Positions 46,751 through 58,339 of a stretch of DNA of 64,000 nt are shown one piece after another. The notes below the pieces were generated by a model that was given only the letters and a program-made list of their open reading frames with translations, was not told the DNA's origin and did not search any database. The DNA lies in the NCBI GenBank assembly GCA_012064385.1, contig QRDG01000135.1:180169-244168 (forward strand), written 5' to 3'. The stretch's first letter is position 1, and every line of letters begins with the position of its first letter. The position numbers and the translations under genes were made by a program. The DNA is from Puccinellia tenuiflora (taxonomy: Eukaryota; Streptophyta; Magnoliopsida; Poales; Poaceae).

Positions 46751-47409
46751 ACCACTCCTAACCTAGCCGACAGGGCGATCAGGACGCGATCGCTTTACGC
46801 CCGAGCTCCGCTAGCGTGCGTGCTGGTCCCCTCTCCCTCAGCCTGCTGCTCCGGCAGCAGGAGGGAGGGGGGACCCCGCTACTCCGCTCTGTAGTTAGGG
46901 TTTGGTTTTGCAGGTCGTGGTGCGTCGTTTGGGTGGTGGGAGCGGTGCCCGAACGAATAAATCTGCTTCAGCTCCACTCCCACACCGGCAGTGTCCTTCA
47001 TGGAAGACGGTGTATCCTATGCTGGGTTTATGGTTGGAGGCTGACAGTTCTGGTTCCCTCTTTCGACGTCGTAGTCGTGCGGGGGCGTCAGTTCTAAAGT
47101 TCGATGGCGTGTCCGGAGTCGTGCTGCCCCGGTCTAATTCTTTGAACGGCAATGGTTTGTCCTATGGCAAACTAGTTTGGAGGTCCGAAAAACTGCTGAT
47201 CAGCAATGGAGCCGCGTCGTTGTCGGGTGAAGACGTGATGTGTCTCGCTTCTCTTTGGTGGCTGCTACGATGGTGCCGAAGGAGAGAGATAGGCGTTGGT
47301 TTGTCACATAGGTTTATGCTATCTTTGCAGTTCTGTAAGATCGGTTTGTACGTGCCTTGTAACTTGATCTTTATTTATAAATGAGTCACGTATTACTATG
47401 CAAAAAAAG
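46751..47409 (+). mobile_element. Short LINE-like retroposon, GC-rich, ending in a short A tail
   Basis: Ends with GATCTTTATTTATAAATGAG and then a CAAAAAAAG tail, typical of grass LINE 3' ends. A candidate TSD with one mismatch is TCAAACATT (46742-46750) and TCAAACGTT (47410-47418). Open frames on both strands (for example plus 46902-47384, 160 codons) show no domain I recognise. Confidence 0.45.
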
Positions 47410-47418
47410 TCAAACGTT

Positions 47419-48524
47419 TCGTGTGGCCAACTTGATCTTTATTTTTTTTCCAAAGGCCCACGTGACCGGGATGTGCATGCATGCATGCTATTTTTGAGAG
47501 GCATAAACTGTCTTTGTTACAGGCACATCACATATATGGACAGGCAATGCTGGAGAGTCCGTGCACTCATCTGCGTCCGTGGGTAATCTGTGTGGTCGGG
47601 AAAAGGACATGGGTGACTAAAGTTGGAAGGAGTAGACGCGCGCGAACGTTCCTGGCTGGCTGGTGTCATCTAGCTTGCTAGGACAGACGTCAGTGCATTT
47701 CTTCAGTAATAATCCATGAGAAGGGTTAACGAGATGAGAGCAAAATCCAGTGGCTGGGATCGATCGGGAGTACGTAAGTTTCTGCTCACCGCGGTCACTT
47801 CCGCGTCTCGATCTAATCAAGTCAAGTCTCTTCCATGCCCGGACGCGAAGTGGAGTAGTATACTTTGCTCCACGTGCTTAATTAAACACAAGCGTGGACG
47901 CGTCGGGTCGGGACGTACTGCGCGTGCGCGTCTCGTACGTACATTAGACTAGTATATATACAGTTTTCCGTAATTCCTCTTGAATCTTGATTCTTGAAAG
48001 AAAGGAAAACGGAAATCTTGTCCAGTCACGGTCGCAAGCCAGCAGCTAGCTTGAATTCACGCGGAAAATACGTACTCGCTGCCATGCATCGGTGTGAGAA
48101 AACCGCGCGATCCAGCGGCTAGCAAGACGTGCTAGCATTTGATCGAACGTGTGCTTGAATGAAAGGGACTGGCCGGGCTAGGAGTACTACACGTGGGTGA
48201 ACCAATCCTAGAATCCTAGCTATATTGCAGCACGTTCGTGAAATATAGTATCTATCTGAACGCTAGCTTCTGGATGGACGTCGAGGACGGACGGCCTTGA
48301 ATCTTGAACGCGGTTTTCCTCGCGCCCGACCCGTCCTAGCTTGACCCCTCGGTTCATTCAGGTCTGCCTGAACTTGCTCTTCAACTTCAAGGTAACCCGT
48401 CGTGCATTGCATTGCATGCTCTACTTTCTCTTACGGGCTGTGACCCGGGTCCTCACTTCGTACTACTCGTCTGATCCGAGAAGACTGTCGTGGGTGGTGT
48501 AGTAGTTTGTACTGTCGGCAGTGT
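47419..48524. other. Low-copy sequence, no gene recognised
   Basis: Moderately GC, with a TATATATA at 47952-47959, a CCACGTGC G-box-like site near 47870 and many GCTAGC palindromes. It could contain a promoter but no supported ORF follows it. Confidence 0.4.
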
Positions 48525-48573
48525 TTCTCCACGACAGTTTTTTTTTTTTTTTTTGAGAAATTCTCCACGACAG
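48525..48573 (-). mobile_element. Extremely truncated retroposon: 23 bp between 13-bp target duplications
   Basis: TTCTCCACGACAG occurs at 48525-48537 and 48561-48573. Between them are T17 and GAGAAA, which on minus is a few bases plus an A17 tail. This is the footprint of a target-primed reverse transcription event that aborted almost at once. Confidence 0.75.
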
Positions 48574-48799
48574 CTATGACGGATCCGAAAATAGACAACG
48601 AATGTGCCGCGTACCAGTGTGCCAAGGCCTGCCCGAGATCCACTTGAATCGGGAAGCGGAGGCCCGTATTTGCAGCCAAGAGTTGGGTCGCGGCCACGCG
48701 CGGTGCCCCGGCCTGGCTAGTGTACAAAGTCGCGACGCATCGCCCGCTGGAGCTGCTACGACGGCCCAGAATAAGGTGAGTTTTGTTTTTTGTTTTCTA

Positions 48800-49270
48800 C
48801 GTATTTGCCTTTTCGTTTTTATTTTTATTTTCAGTATTTATTCATAAAATCTTGAAGTTTAATTTTTTTATGGAACAAATTATTGTAGTGTATTTTACAG
48901 ATAGATTATATTTTTTTAAACAAAGTTCATGAGGGAAAAAAATTCACACGGTTTGAAAATTGTTTATGGATTTAAAAAAAACTGTTCACGTGATTCCAAA
49001 ATAAACGTTCATAAGTTCAAACAATTATTCATAGAATCAAACAATTTTTTACAAAGTTCAAAACGAATTATTTATAGATTTAATATAATTGTTAGATTTG
49101 AAAGAATGTTCATATGAGAGAAAAAGATTCACACGGCTCAAAATAGTAATCACGGGCCTAAAAAAATGTTCACATAATTCAAAATAATTATTCACAGATT
49201 TAAAAATATAGTCACTTATTAAAAAACGTTTTTATAGTTCAAAATAGCTATTCACAAGTTTAAAACAAAA
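48800..49270. repeat. AT-rich degenerate TTCAAA/GTTCA repeat region
   Basis: Irregular recurrences of GTTCATA, TTCACACGG, ATTCACAGATTTAAA and similar. It resembles the larger region at 54690-56050, and both are bordered on the right by a GGGCCGGCC motif. Probably the interior of a non-autonomous DNA transposon of a type common in Triticeae. Confidence 0.5.
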
Positions 49271-49888
49271 TGATTATCTCATGGCATACAATATTTTTAT
49301 ATAGAACATAAAAGACATGAAGAAAACACTAAAAAAAACAAAAGGAAAGATAAACCAGGAAAACAAAAACAGTATACAAAAGAAGCTCACCTGGTTGGGC
49401 CGGCCTATTCCACCACGGCGTGTGGGAGTCGCTCGGGTAACAAATGCTATGAGCGCCATGTAAGAATAGTCGGCTCTGGTGATTCGTGGCTTGATATTCA
49501 GTGGTTGTGTGTAACCATATTTTTTTTTAACAAGACCATATCCGTAATCGAGTGGCTTGCTATTCTAGTGATACACCAGGCAGGCGCAGACTCTTGGAAT
49601 GTGCCAACGGGTCAAAACAAGAGAAGGCCCATGTAGATAGTGCCCAAATGGAGGCGCACCGAACACAGAGAGGTGATATTCACCGCGTTTAGCGGCACGA
49701 ACCAGAGACGTCGCGCACCCTTCCTTCCTCTCGACGTGCTTCTTTTCTATCGTGGGCTCGGCCCATCTCGGTTGGCTTCTACTGTACGTTCGTGCAGCTT
49801 ATTTATGCTGTTTCATCGTTTCTGTTGACCGTGTTTTTTTACAGATTTTATGTCCTGATGTTTGTAACTGAGGCTGATCAATCTAACG
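49271..49888. other. No gene recognised
   Basis: Low-copy-looking sequence up to the Stowaway/hAT composite. Confidence 0.35.
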
Positions 49889-49898
49889 TACTCCCTCG

Positions 49899-51877
49899 GA
49901 GGGATGCAAGCGGTACGCTCTGCGGAGGCCCGCGCACGCGCCGCGTATGGCCGCAATGTTTATACGGTACGTCGCGGATGATCGGCGTATGAGCCGCGTT
50001 TTTTTGCCGCGCCGCGCGCGCCGCGTATATCGCTTAGCTGTGGCTCAGTCGCCGCGACGGAGAGCTAGCTAGCTCACTGTGCATAAGTCTGGCCGCGACG
50101 GAGAGCTAGCTAGCTCGCTGTGCCTGAGTCTAGCCTGTGTCTGCTATTTCCCTTTTCAAGATTATTACATCAAAGACAGCAGAAAAATATCTTTCTCATC
50201 AAAAATAAAAATAAAAAGCAGAAAATACAGCAATCCCTTAAAAAAGGGGACAACAATACACCAGAAAATCGTATATTGAGGGAGTCAAAGAGTCAACATT
50301 AAATCACACCCATCATCTACTTGATCAAAACATAGTACTGCTCATGGACAGCTAAAACTCTTACGATTGCCAACGCAAGAGTACAACAACACATCTGAAG
50401 ATCAAGGCAGTACAGCAACATATCTGAAGATCAAATCAGTACAGCAACAGCTTTACAGAGGCAGGTAGATTGCAAATTATTATTGGAACCAACAAGGCCC
50501 CTTAACACCTACAACACAAAAGAAAAAGAATCTTGTTTGAGTTTCATTATTCCTAGTCAAGCACCTTCAATTCGTGGGTTCACCTTGTTGCACACCAAAG
50601 AAGAAAGCCACGGCATAATGTAGGACAAAGCAAATACTAACCCGCTTCAGCTCTCTTTTCCTTTCAAAGTTTTTCATTCTTCCTAGCATCTGAAAGTGGA
50701 AGAGAAATTCTATTAGCCACAAAAAAATATTATATGAGGCAAGGGAAAAAAACTTAAAGAAAAAATACATACCTGCTGCCTTAAACCAATCCTGTAGACA
50801 TATCAAAGCCTCAACCGTAGTGGGCGTGAGGTTGCTCCTATAATCGCTAAAAGCCGACTCCGAAGACACTGTTGATGCAGGGATGGCCAGTACGTCACGG
50901 GCAATTTTAGAGAGCACCGGATATATCTCAGATTTTGCTTTCCACCAATGTAGAATGTCAACCTCCTCCTTTCGAGGTGTCAACTGTTCTTTCAAATATT
51001 GGTCTAGCTCGGTGCTTGAATGCTGTCTTTTAGACTTCATGTACCGATCCCACTCTGCTAGTGGGTCATTATCATCTTGCACCTCCTCAGTACCACTATC
51101 TCTGTGTGACTCTCCACAAACCTCTTTATTGTAATCATTGAAGAGCTCCTGCATGTTGTTCTTCACTGCACCCATCCATGTTTCCGCCTCCTTTTCACTT
51201 CCAAACTCACTCAATAGATACTCAGTCGCCTCTGGATTGCCCTGCGCTACTGTAGCCGATTGGACAATAAAAATCTAATGGAGAGAAACATGCACATATC
51301 GCCCAGATTCGTTTACCTTGTTGATTGTCGGCTTGCGCCGCTTCCTCTCCGGCAGCAGCTTCTTGTCCTGCTTCCACTTTCCGTTGGCGCAATCCATGTC
51401 CAACTGCGGATCGTCTTGGTCGTCCCCGAGCCCCTCCAACTCCTGCTTCTCGCTTTCCTCCAACCCCGAGTCTGCCACCCTCCCAACGCCACCGTGCAGC
51501 AGGCACTCCGGAATCGGATCGCCGGCAACCATCTTGGAGGCCTTGTTGTTGACGTTGAAAGGCGGAACCACAGGAGGTGGTAAGGGAAGAGGGGGAGACG
51601 GCGACGAGCGACGGCCATGGCGTGCTAACGGATCTCCCCCTTGAGCCGGAGGAGGAGAGGCAGCCATGGCGGCTCTCCGACGGCGGTGGCACCTCTCCTG
51701 ACGCTCCCCTTCGTGCAACGAGATAAGGAGATGAGTGGATATGCGGCTCAGCGGCTACCGCGGACCAGCCCGTTTATTTCACTCATTTTCAGAACTGAGC
51801 CACGGGCCCCCGCATACACAAATAAACGGGCCTGGCTATGCGGCGCCGCGGATGGTCCGCTCCCGCTTGCATCCTGA
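49899..51877 (-). mobile_element. Internally deleted hAT transposon with TIRs and 8-bp TSD
   Basis: The ends are (G)AGGGATGCAAGCGG and, inverted, (T)CAGGATGCAAGCGG. The TSD is CTCCCTCG (49891-49898) and CTCCCTCC (51878-51885), one mismatch, both copies being the end of the Stowaway. The only coding sequence is a three-exon transposase remnant. A 41-bp tandem duplication (GCCGCGACGGAGAGCTAGCT) lies at 50051-50130. Confidence 0.8.
50664..51667 (-). CDS. hAT transposase-derived protein keeping N terminus and C-terminal dimerisation domain only
   Basis: Three minus-strand exons fit consensus splice sites and phase: 51667-51317, 51241-50773 and 50689-50664 (TGA), 281 residues. Donors are AAG|GTAAAC and CAG|GTATGT; acceptors are GCAG|GGC and TCAG|ATG. 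Exon 1 gives a Pro/Ser-rich start and a basic LPERKRRKPTINK segment. Exon 2 carries the hAT dimerisation domain: LHWWKAKSEIYPVLSKIARD, then PASTVSSESAFS and LICLQDWFKAA. The BED zinc finger expected after the basic segment and the RNase-H-like catalytic core are absent, so it cannot cut DNA. It resembles the ends of plant RICESLEEPER-like proteins. The intact phase across the deletion could be chance. Splicing is predicted, not shown. Confidence 0.6.
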
Positions 51878-52142
51878 CTCCCTCCCCTCCGATCCATAAA
51901 AAGTGTCGCCCACTTAGGACAAAATTTATACTAACTTAGTATAAAATGAGCGACACTTTTTATGGATCGGAGGGAGTACTACGCACTGAAAAATGGTCAA
52001 GGTTTGAAGATGAAGTATGCTTCACACTAAATTCATGTTAAATTTTTTTAAAATTGAATAAACTTTGCTAGTAGATATGAAAGGAATCTGCTGAAGCGTA
52101 CTTTACATCTTGAAGCGTACTTTACATTTGAAAGAACAACTA

Positions 52143-54667
52143 TGCCCGAGATGTCGCCTAGAGGGGGGGGGGGTGAATAGGCGATTAAAACTTTTTCTAA
52201 TTAGAGGCTTGAAAAAAACGGAATAAAACTATGTGTTTAAATTAACAAGCCAACAACCTAATTACTAGGCTCACCTATGTGCACCAACAACTTATGCTAA
52301 GCAATTCAAGTAACAAGGTGATAGCTATAGAAAAGAACTTCAAGCACGAAGGCTATCACAATGTAAATTGCATAAGTAAAGCTCGGGTATAGAAATAACC
52401 GAGGCACGCGGAGACGAGGATGTATTCCCGAGTTCCTCCTTGTTAAGGGAGTACGTCTCGTTGGAGGGGTGTGAGCTCGCCACAAGAGGCCTACTCAAGA
52501 TGCCACAAAGGCCTCACCCTATTCTCCGATGAACCTCACCCAAGGGATTGGTTCACCTTCCACTATCGGAATCCTTCGGGGCGGATTCCGGAGCCCTTTA
52601 CAACTTCTCTTGGGGCACACACCCACAACTCAATTGGGGGCTCCCAAACTCATGCCGAAGCTTCACAACTCGAAGTCTTCGCGGCACCTCCAACCGTCTA
52701 GGGTACACAATGCACCCAAGAGGCAACAAGCTCTTGGGAACACAATGCACCCAAGAGTAACAGGCTTCTCAACCTTCAACTTCACGTATCACCGTGGAGA
52801 GAGCAACCCGATGTAACAAATGCAAAAAGGCAAGAGCACACAAAGTGCTCAAATCCTTCACTCCCAAATTCCAACCAAAGCAACTAATGCTATGGAGGGA
52901 ATAAGAGAGGAAGAACAAAGGGGATGAACACAAAGAAACCCCAAATCTAGATCCATAAGGTTCCCCTCACTTAGAGGAGAATTTGATTGGTGGAATGGTA
53001 GATCTAGATCTCCTCTCTTGAAACCCTAAATTTGGGCAAGGATCATTGGAGGGGAAGAGAGGAATCAAGCTCACAAGGATTAGAGTAAAGGGAAAGAGCA
53101 AGAACAAGTGAGCAAGGTGTGTAACCAGGTTTTGGGGGGGGAAGGAGGCTTTTTATAGCCTCCCCCAAAAACTAGTCGTTGGAGCCTGTCCAGGCCGGAG
53201 ACTCCGGAGTAAGTGGCCGGAGACTCCGGCCTGCTGGGTCATCGGGGAGGCCGGAGATTCCGGTCCTTGGGGCCGGAGACTCCGGGCACCCTCCGGGGTA
53301 GCTCCGGACCCCTATCCAGAGGCGCACCACACAGATGCAAAGAACGGGGAGAAAACTTGGGGCCGGAGATTCCGGGTCCCTTGGGCCGGAGACTCCGGTC
53401 CATCTCCGGGGTACCTCCGGACCCCTGTCCAGAAGCGCACCACAGCAGACAAACGGCAGCGAAAATCACAGGCCGGAGACTCCGGGTCCTTGGGGGCGGA
53501 GACTCCGGTGTGACCGGAGACTCCGGACCCTCTCCGGGGTAGATCCAAACAGTGAAAACCAGAACTGCCATAACTTTTGCAAATGAAGTCCGAATCGAGT
53601 GAATCCAATTTTGTTGGAAAGAGGACGACAAGAGCTTACCCTACAAAAACTGAAAATATGAAAACAAGCAAAGGAGATTGTGCGGAGGGATGGAATGGTG
53701 AGACCTTTCCAAGCGGATGAACCGGCAAAATCTCCAACACCGAAAACGCACAAGCTTTTCATCAAGACTCCGTTTTCAATGATCTTGGGCTTGTTTCGAA
53801 GATAATCACAAGCCCTACAAGATCATGCATATACACATCATAGTCTATCATGTGAGGAGGAAATCATAAGGAGAGAGTTTGACCTCTCGTAGAAGAGACA
53901 AACCGGTAAAACCTCCGATATCAAAAACACAAGAAGATATTCACGAGATCCGTTTTTGATGAACTAGAGCTTGGTATGGAGATGAACACAAGCTCTAAAT
54001 TCTCACATGGATAAAAGCCAAATAATAACCAATAAAGATGATTGCATGGATGCAAAGGTTTGAGCTCTCTATGACGATACGATCACGATACTCGGTCGAG
54101 AGCCCCTCTTGATAGTACGGCTATCTATCCTATAATCCGGTCTCTCACTAAACATCATGAGACTGGTAAACTAAAAGCCCTACCAAGATCATACCTTTGC
54201 CTTGCGCATTAATCCACTTGAGGTCGATGGAGACGATCTTCATCTCCTCAAGGCGAACCATCTTCTTGAATGCGCTTCGCTTGGTGAAGAATCACATGAT
54301 GCTCCCCCATACACCAAGATGGGGAGAGCACTCTTCGGCATATCTTCACTTGAACTTGAGAGTTGATCAACCAGCCTTGATCAACCCAACACTTTTCTTC
54401 CCTTGAGCTTGACTCCAACAAATGGAGATCAAGCAAAGCACCTTGACTCCAACACATGGAGACAAGCTTGGCCTTGATCAAAAAATGATCTTCTACCTTG
54501 ACCTTGACTCCAACCAATGGAGACAAGCAAGCTTGGCCTTGATCAACAAATGATCTTGACACAAGCTAAAGGACAACCTACACATAGAGCTCAATGCAAA
54601 TATTAGTCCATAGAGATTGTCATTAATTACCAAAACCATGCATGGGATCAACCATGCACTTTCAACA
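52143..54667 (-). mobile_element. Isolated LTR (about 2.5 kb), probably a solo LTR
   Basis: The minus strand begins TGTTGAAAGTGCATGGTTGA and the plus strand begins TGCCCGAGATGTCGCC followed by G12 (TAGAGGGGGGGGGGGGTGAA), ends known from long Triticeae LTRs. No primer site, coding region or partner LTR adjoins it. Flanking 5-mers AACTA and TTGAA do not match, so the TSD is lost or an end is misplaced. No ORF in it is supported. Confidence 0.6.
53190..53530. repeat. Cluster of CCGGAGACTCCGG palindromes inside the LTR
   Basis: Six exact copies and three one-base variants of a 13-bp near-perfect palindrome lie in about 340 bp, together with CTCCGGGGTA and CTCCGGACCCCT motifs that repeat about every 125 bp. 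Confidence 0.85.
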
Positions 54668-54689
54668 TTGAACACTATGAAAATGTCCA

Positions 54690-56050
54690 GTTTTCGGAAT
54701 ATTCAAATTTAGAAAATATTCAGATTTTTTCGAAGTCCGTTGAACTTTTTTTAACCACCAATATTTTTTTAGCTCTGTCGAACATTTTTTGCACCAGTGA
54801 ATGTATATTTTTTGAACTCAAGTGAACATTTTTTTGAAACATGTGAACGTCATTTCAAACTCACATGCTACTTTTTTTTGGAGCACATGAGCACTTTTTT
54901 GAACCGCAAACGTTCTTTAATTCCCGTGGACAAGTTTTACCCGTATATTTTTTCGAGCTCTGGTGAACATTTTCTCGCTCCGATGAATAGTTTTTTAACC
55001 GTGTGTTCTTTGTTTCGAACCCCTAAACACTTTTTGAACGCGAACATTTTTTGAAATCCGTTGAACACTTTCTAGACCTGTCATCGTATATTTTTTTTCA
55101 AGCTTTGATGAGTCATGAACGTTTTTCTAGAACTCCGGTGCCTACTTTTTTGGGGCCTAGTGGACACCGTTTTTTTGTACTGCGAACAATTTTCGAACCG
55201 CTGTGTTTTGAAACTTGAACATTTTTTCAAAATCCGTTGAATATCTTGAACATTTTTAGAATTGGTGCACGTACTTTGTTTTGAAACTCTAAACACTATT
55301 TTGGACCACGAACATGTTTTCAAACTCCGATGAATATCTTTTGAACCAGTGAACATTTTTTTGAAATCCGATGAATATTTAAAAAAAATAGAATTGTCAC
55401 ACGTACTTTGTTTTGAAACTCTGGACAGTATTTTGGACAGCGAACATGCTTTCGAACTCCGATGAATATTTTTGAAACCGTGAATATGTTTTTTTTTGAA
55501 TTATTACACGTACTTTGTTTTAAAACTCTCTACACTTTTCTGAACCGTGAACATTTTTTCAAAATCTGTAGAACTCTTTCTGAACTTGTGAACGCATATT
55601 TTATTCAAACTCCACTAACCAAAAAAATTGAACTCTTGTGACCATTTTTTCTTGAGCTCCGGTGAACATTTTTTTGAACTCCGGTGAATATTATTTGAAC
55701 CTGTTAACCATTTTAGAATTGCCGATGTAAATTCTTTTGAAACTCTGAACACTATTTTGTACCGTGGACAAATTTTGGAACTCTTATGAATATTTTTAAA
55801 ATTGTTGCTCGTACTTTGTTCTGAAAAGCTGAACAATTTTTTCAAATTTGAACATTTTTTCCAAATATGAATGATTTTAAAAATGCGGATATTTTCCAAA
55901 TCTGAATACTTTTAAAAATCATAAATAGGGGGGAAAATGAAAATAAAAACACAAAATAAAAGAAAAAAGAGAGAGGAAAACAGACTTAAAAGAAAAAGGA
56001 AAAGCAAAGAACAGAAGACGAAAAGAAAACGAAAAGAAAACGAAATTGCT
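54690..56050. repeat. AT-rich degenerate GAACATTTTTT repeat region
   Basis: Dozens of imperfect GAACATTTTTTTGAAC-type units, some in longer periods (for example CACGTACTTTGTTTTGAAAC at 55267, 55392 and 55507). The right border has GAATGGGCCGGCCCGC. Likely the interior of a non-autonomous DNA transposon. No gene. Confidence 0.6.
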
Positions 56051-56978
56051 TGAATGGGCCGGCCCGCTGCGGAAATCCTTCAGGCGGTGCGAGTCATACG
56101 TGCCGCAACGGGCGGCAAATAGGAATTCCCCCGGACACACGAGTCGCAAGCAGCTTTTGCAAAGGTCCAATGTTCCACTCTACTTGTGACATATGGCATG
56201 ACGTATGCTAACAAGTGTCACAATATTTGAATTTTGGTGAAATTCTCTCATTCGGAATGTGTGGAAGAGGTTGTACATGCATTTTGTAGAGATTATAAAA
56301 TTTAAAAATGAATTATATATCGAACGATACGTTCAAATTACGAACTTGGTACTCCCGTGCGGGAAACTCCTTCCTGAACCGACACTCATCGGTGCCACAG
56401 AGAGCCGCACGCTCGTTCGGCCTGCGTGTCGACTGTCGATGCATCTAAGAAGGTTGGTCTCGGCTAGTCACACACCAACACCATGTCACATTTTCACTTG
56501 AAAAGGTTGCGCAAGAGGCCCAAAGTTTACGGTGAAATTAGACTTCTTTTCTTCTAAAAAAATAGACTTCTTTCGACAGATAAAAATGGCTCAACTACGT
56601 CATTTGCACATCATGCTTACGGGAGCATACGCAGTTTGCTCCGCACCCTCGAATGCATGCCATGCTATCAGTTGGCGTATTCAGCTTGGCAACTACACGT
56701 CTGCCTCGCTAGAACATCATAAGGTTACATCAGAAATATTATTATATGTACGGTTGTTGATTCACCTATTCGTATTGAATGTTGTCAACATAGACATCCC
56801 TATTTTTTGCGTCACGCGACGACAACGTGATATATAGTAGTTAATTAATTTTTTGTCACTCCGATTTAGCACGGCTTTCGGTCGTGGTAAACTGGCGTGG
56901 CGATGATAAACTGAAAAAAAAAGCAAGAGAATAAGCTGTGAGGGGCAAGCATAAGGAAAAACGGAGGGCAAACATGTT
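56051..56978. other. No gene recognised
   Basis: Low-copy-looking sequence; nothing beyond short frames. Confidence 0.35.
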
Positions 56979-57098
56979 GGATGCAATCATACCAGCACAA
57001 AAGCACCGGATCCCATCAGAACTCCGAAGTTAAGCGTGCTTGGCCGAGAGTAGTACTAGGATGGGTGACCTTCTGGGAAGTTCTCGCGTTGCATCCCT
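56979..57098 (+). rRNA. 5S rRNA gene copy, dispersed and diverged
   Basis: A full-length 120-base match to plant 5S, from GGATGCAATCATACCAGCAC to GTTGCATCCCT, with internal promoter regions (AAGCACCGGATCCC, AGTTAAGCGTGCTTGG, AGTACTAGGATGGGTGACC) followed by a T6 terminator. From memory of the wheat 5S sequence it has about six substitutions, several of them C-to-T or G-to-A, as expected for a methylated decaying copy. It is single in this window, not part of a tandem array. It could also derive from a 5S-bearing retroelement such as Cassandra, but I see no LTR partner or tRNA-Met primer site nearby. Probably not a source of ribosomal RNA. Confidence 0.85.
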
Positions 57099-57342
57099 CT
57101 TTTTTGCGTGAAATATTGTCTTCTACTGGTATAGCAGATAATTACCGAAACTCTATTGCCCATCATGTTTGTGACGCAATACGCCATTATTACGCCACTT
57201 TTAGATATACTCCTATTTGATAAAACGTAGAAGTTAAAAGACAAGTCACCACCAATTTTCCACATCATGAGATCTTATGAGAAACTATCAGATCCTTGAG
57301 TATATCTTAGAGCAACTCTAACCGTCTCCTAACTCACCTCCA

Positions 57343-58327
57343 GGGGATCTTATTTTCTCCCCTCCCGTTCTCTCTCCTCCCTCCTCCTAGTTGAGAGTCT
57401 CCCGTAGATCCCCGGACCCTCTCCTCCTCTCCTCCCGCGGCCTCGCCGGCCGGAGCGGGAAGGGGAGAGGGGGCCGGCCTCCTCCTGTCTATAGTAGTTG
57501 TAGGTCTAGTATTTGCTTTCCTGAGTTTACCCATGTGGAGTATGGCGCTATGTCGTTGGGGAGAAGTTCGACGGAGTTCTCGAGCGACTCCCTGGTGGCT
57601 GCTGGTGGTGATCTACCTCTCCATGGAGCTCTCAAGGTTGGAGCCGAAGGTGGAGGGTAAATTCCCCATGGCATCTCCTCTAAATAAGCTCGGTTGGGCA
57701 TCAGATTTGGAGTATCCTGCGCTGCTGTGTCTCTTTTCCTGCATCTCCGAGGTGGAGAGGAGGTTGTGGAGGCCATGGCGTTAAGTTCGTCCGGACCTGC
57801 TGCTCAGGGTGTTGTGGTTGGTCCTCTGGACTTGGAGGTCCGGTTGTCTGTTGCTTTGCTTTTCTACCGCTGTCGAGGGGATGGGGGAGAAGGCTGGAAG
57901 CGACATCGACCTCAATCTTCTCATTGGGGCCAAAGTCTACTCCCGATGGCGATTCACTGGTGCTGTTTAGCCCTCGCGTCGTCGGATCTATAGGCCGTAG
58001 GGCGGCCATCTGTTGAATTCCTCCTAGCCCATGGAAGGCAAGTATGGAGGCAGATCATCTCCGTCACGACATCCGTGTCGTCTTCATCGGCGAGGTGCTG
58101 CAGGAGGGCGTGCGGCGGCTGGTTCACCCCAAGTGGTTTCGTCCCCGGTGGTGGTTGAGCTGGTTCCGTGCCGGAGTTGAAGAGTGGACCCAATAGTAGT
58201 TTTCTATTTTCTCTTGAGGTCCTCCTTGTTAAATCCAGGGACTTGGCTATAGTGTTATGTGTCCTGTTGTGGCTGTAATGTGCACTCTGAATTAATATAA
58301 CCCTTCTCTTTTCAAAAAAAATGAAAA
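57343..58327 (+). mobile_element. 5'-truncated LINE-like retroposon with 12-bp TSD
   Basis: A perfect TSD AACTCACCTCCA is at 57331-57342 and 58328-58339. The insert ends ACCCTTCTCTTTTCAAAAAAAATGAAAA, a typical grass LINE tail. It is GC-rich with short frames on both strands (up to 136 codons) and no ORF2 domain; it seems to be only 3' region. Confidence 0.8.
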
Positions 58328-58339
58328 AACTCACCTCCA

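Larger units (their letters stand above)
49891..51976. mobile_element. Stowaway MITE (about 99 bp) split near its end by a hAT element
   Basis: The MITE is CTCCCTCCGATCCATAAAAA...TTTTTATGGATCGGAGGGAG, present as 51878-51976. Its first 8 bp also stand left of the hAT at 49891-49898. TA target dinucleotides are at 49889-49890 and 51977-51978. Confidence 0.85.
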
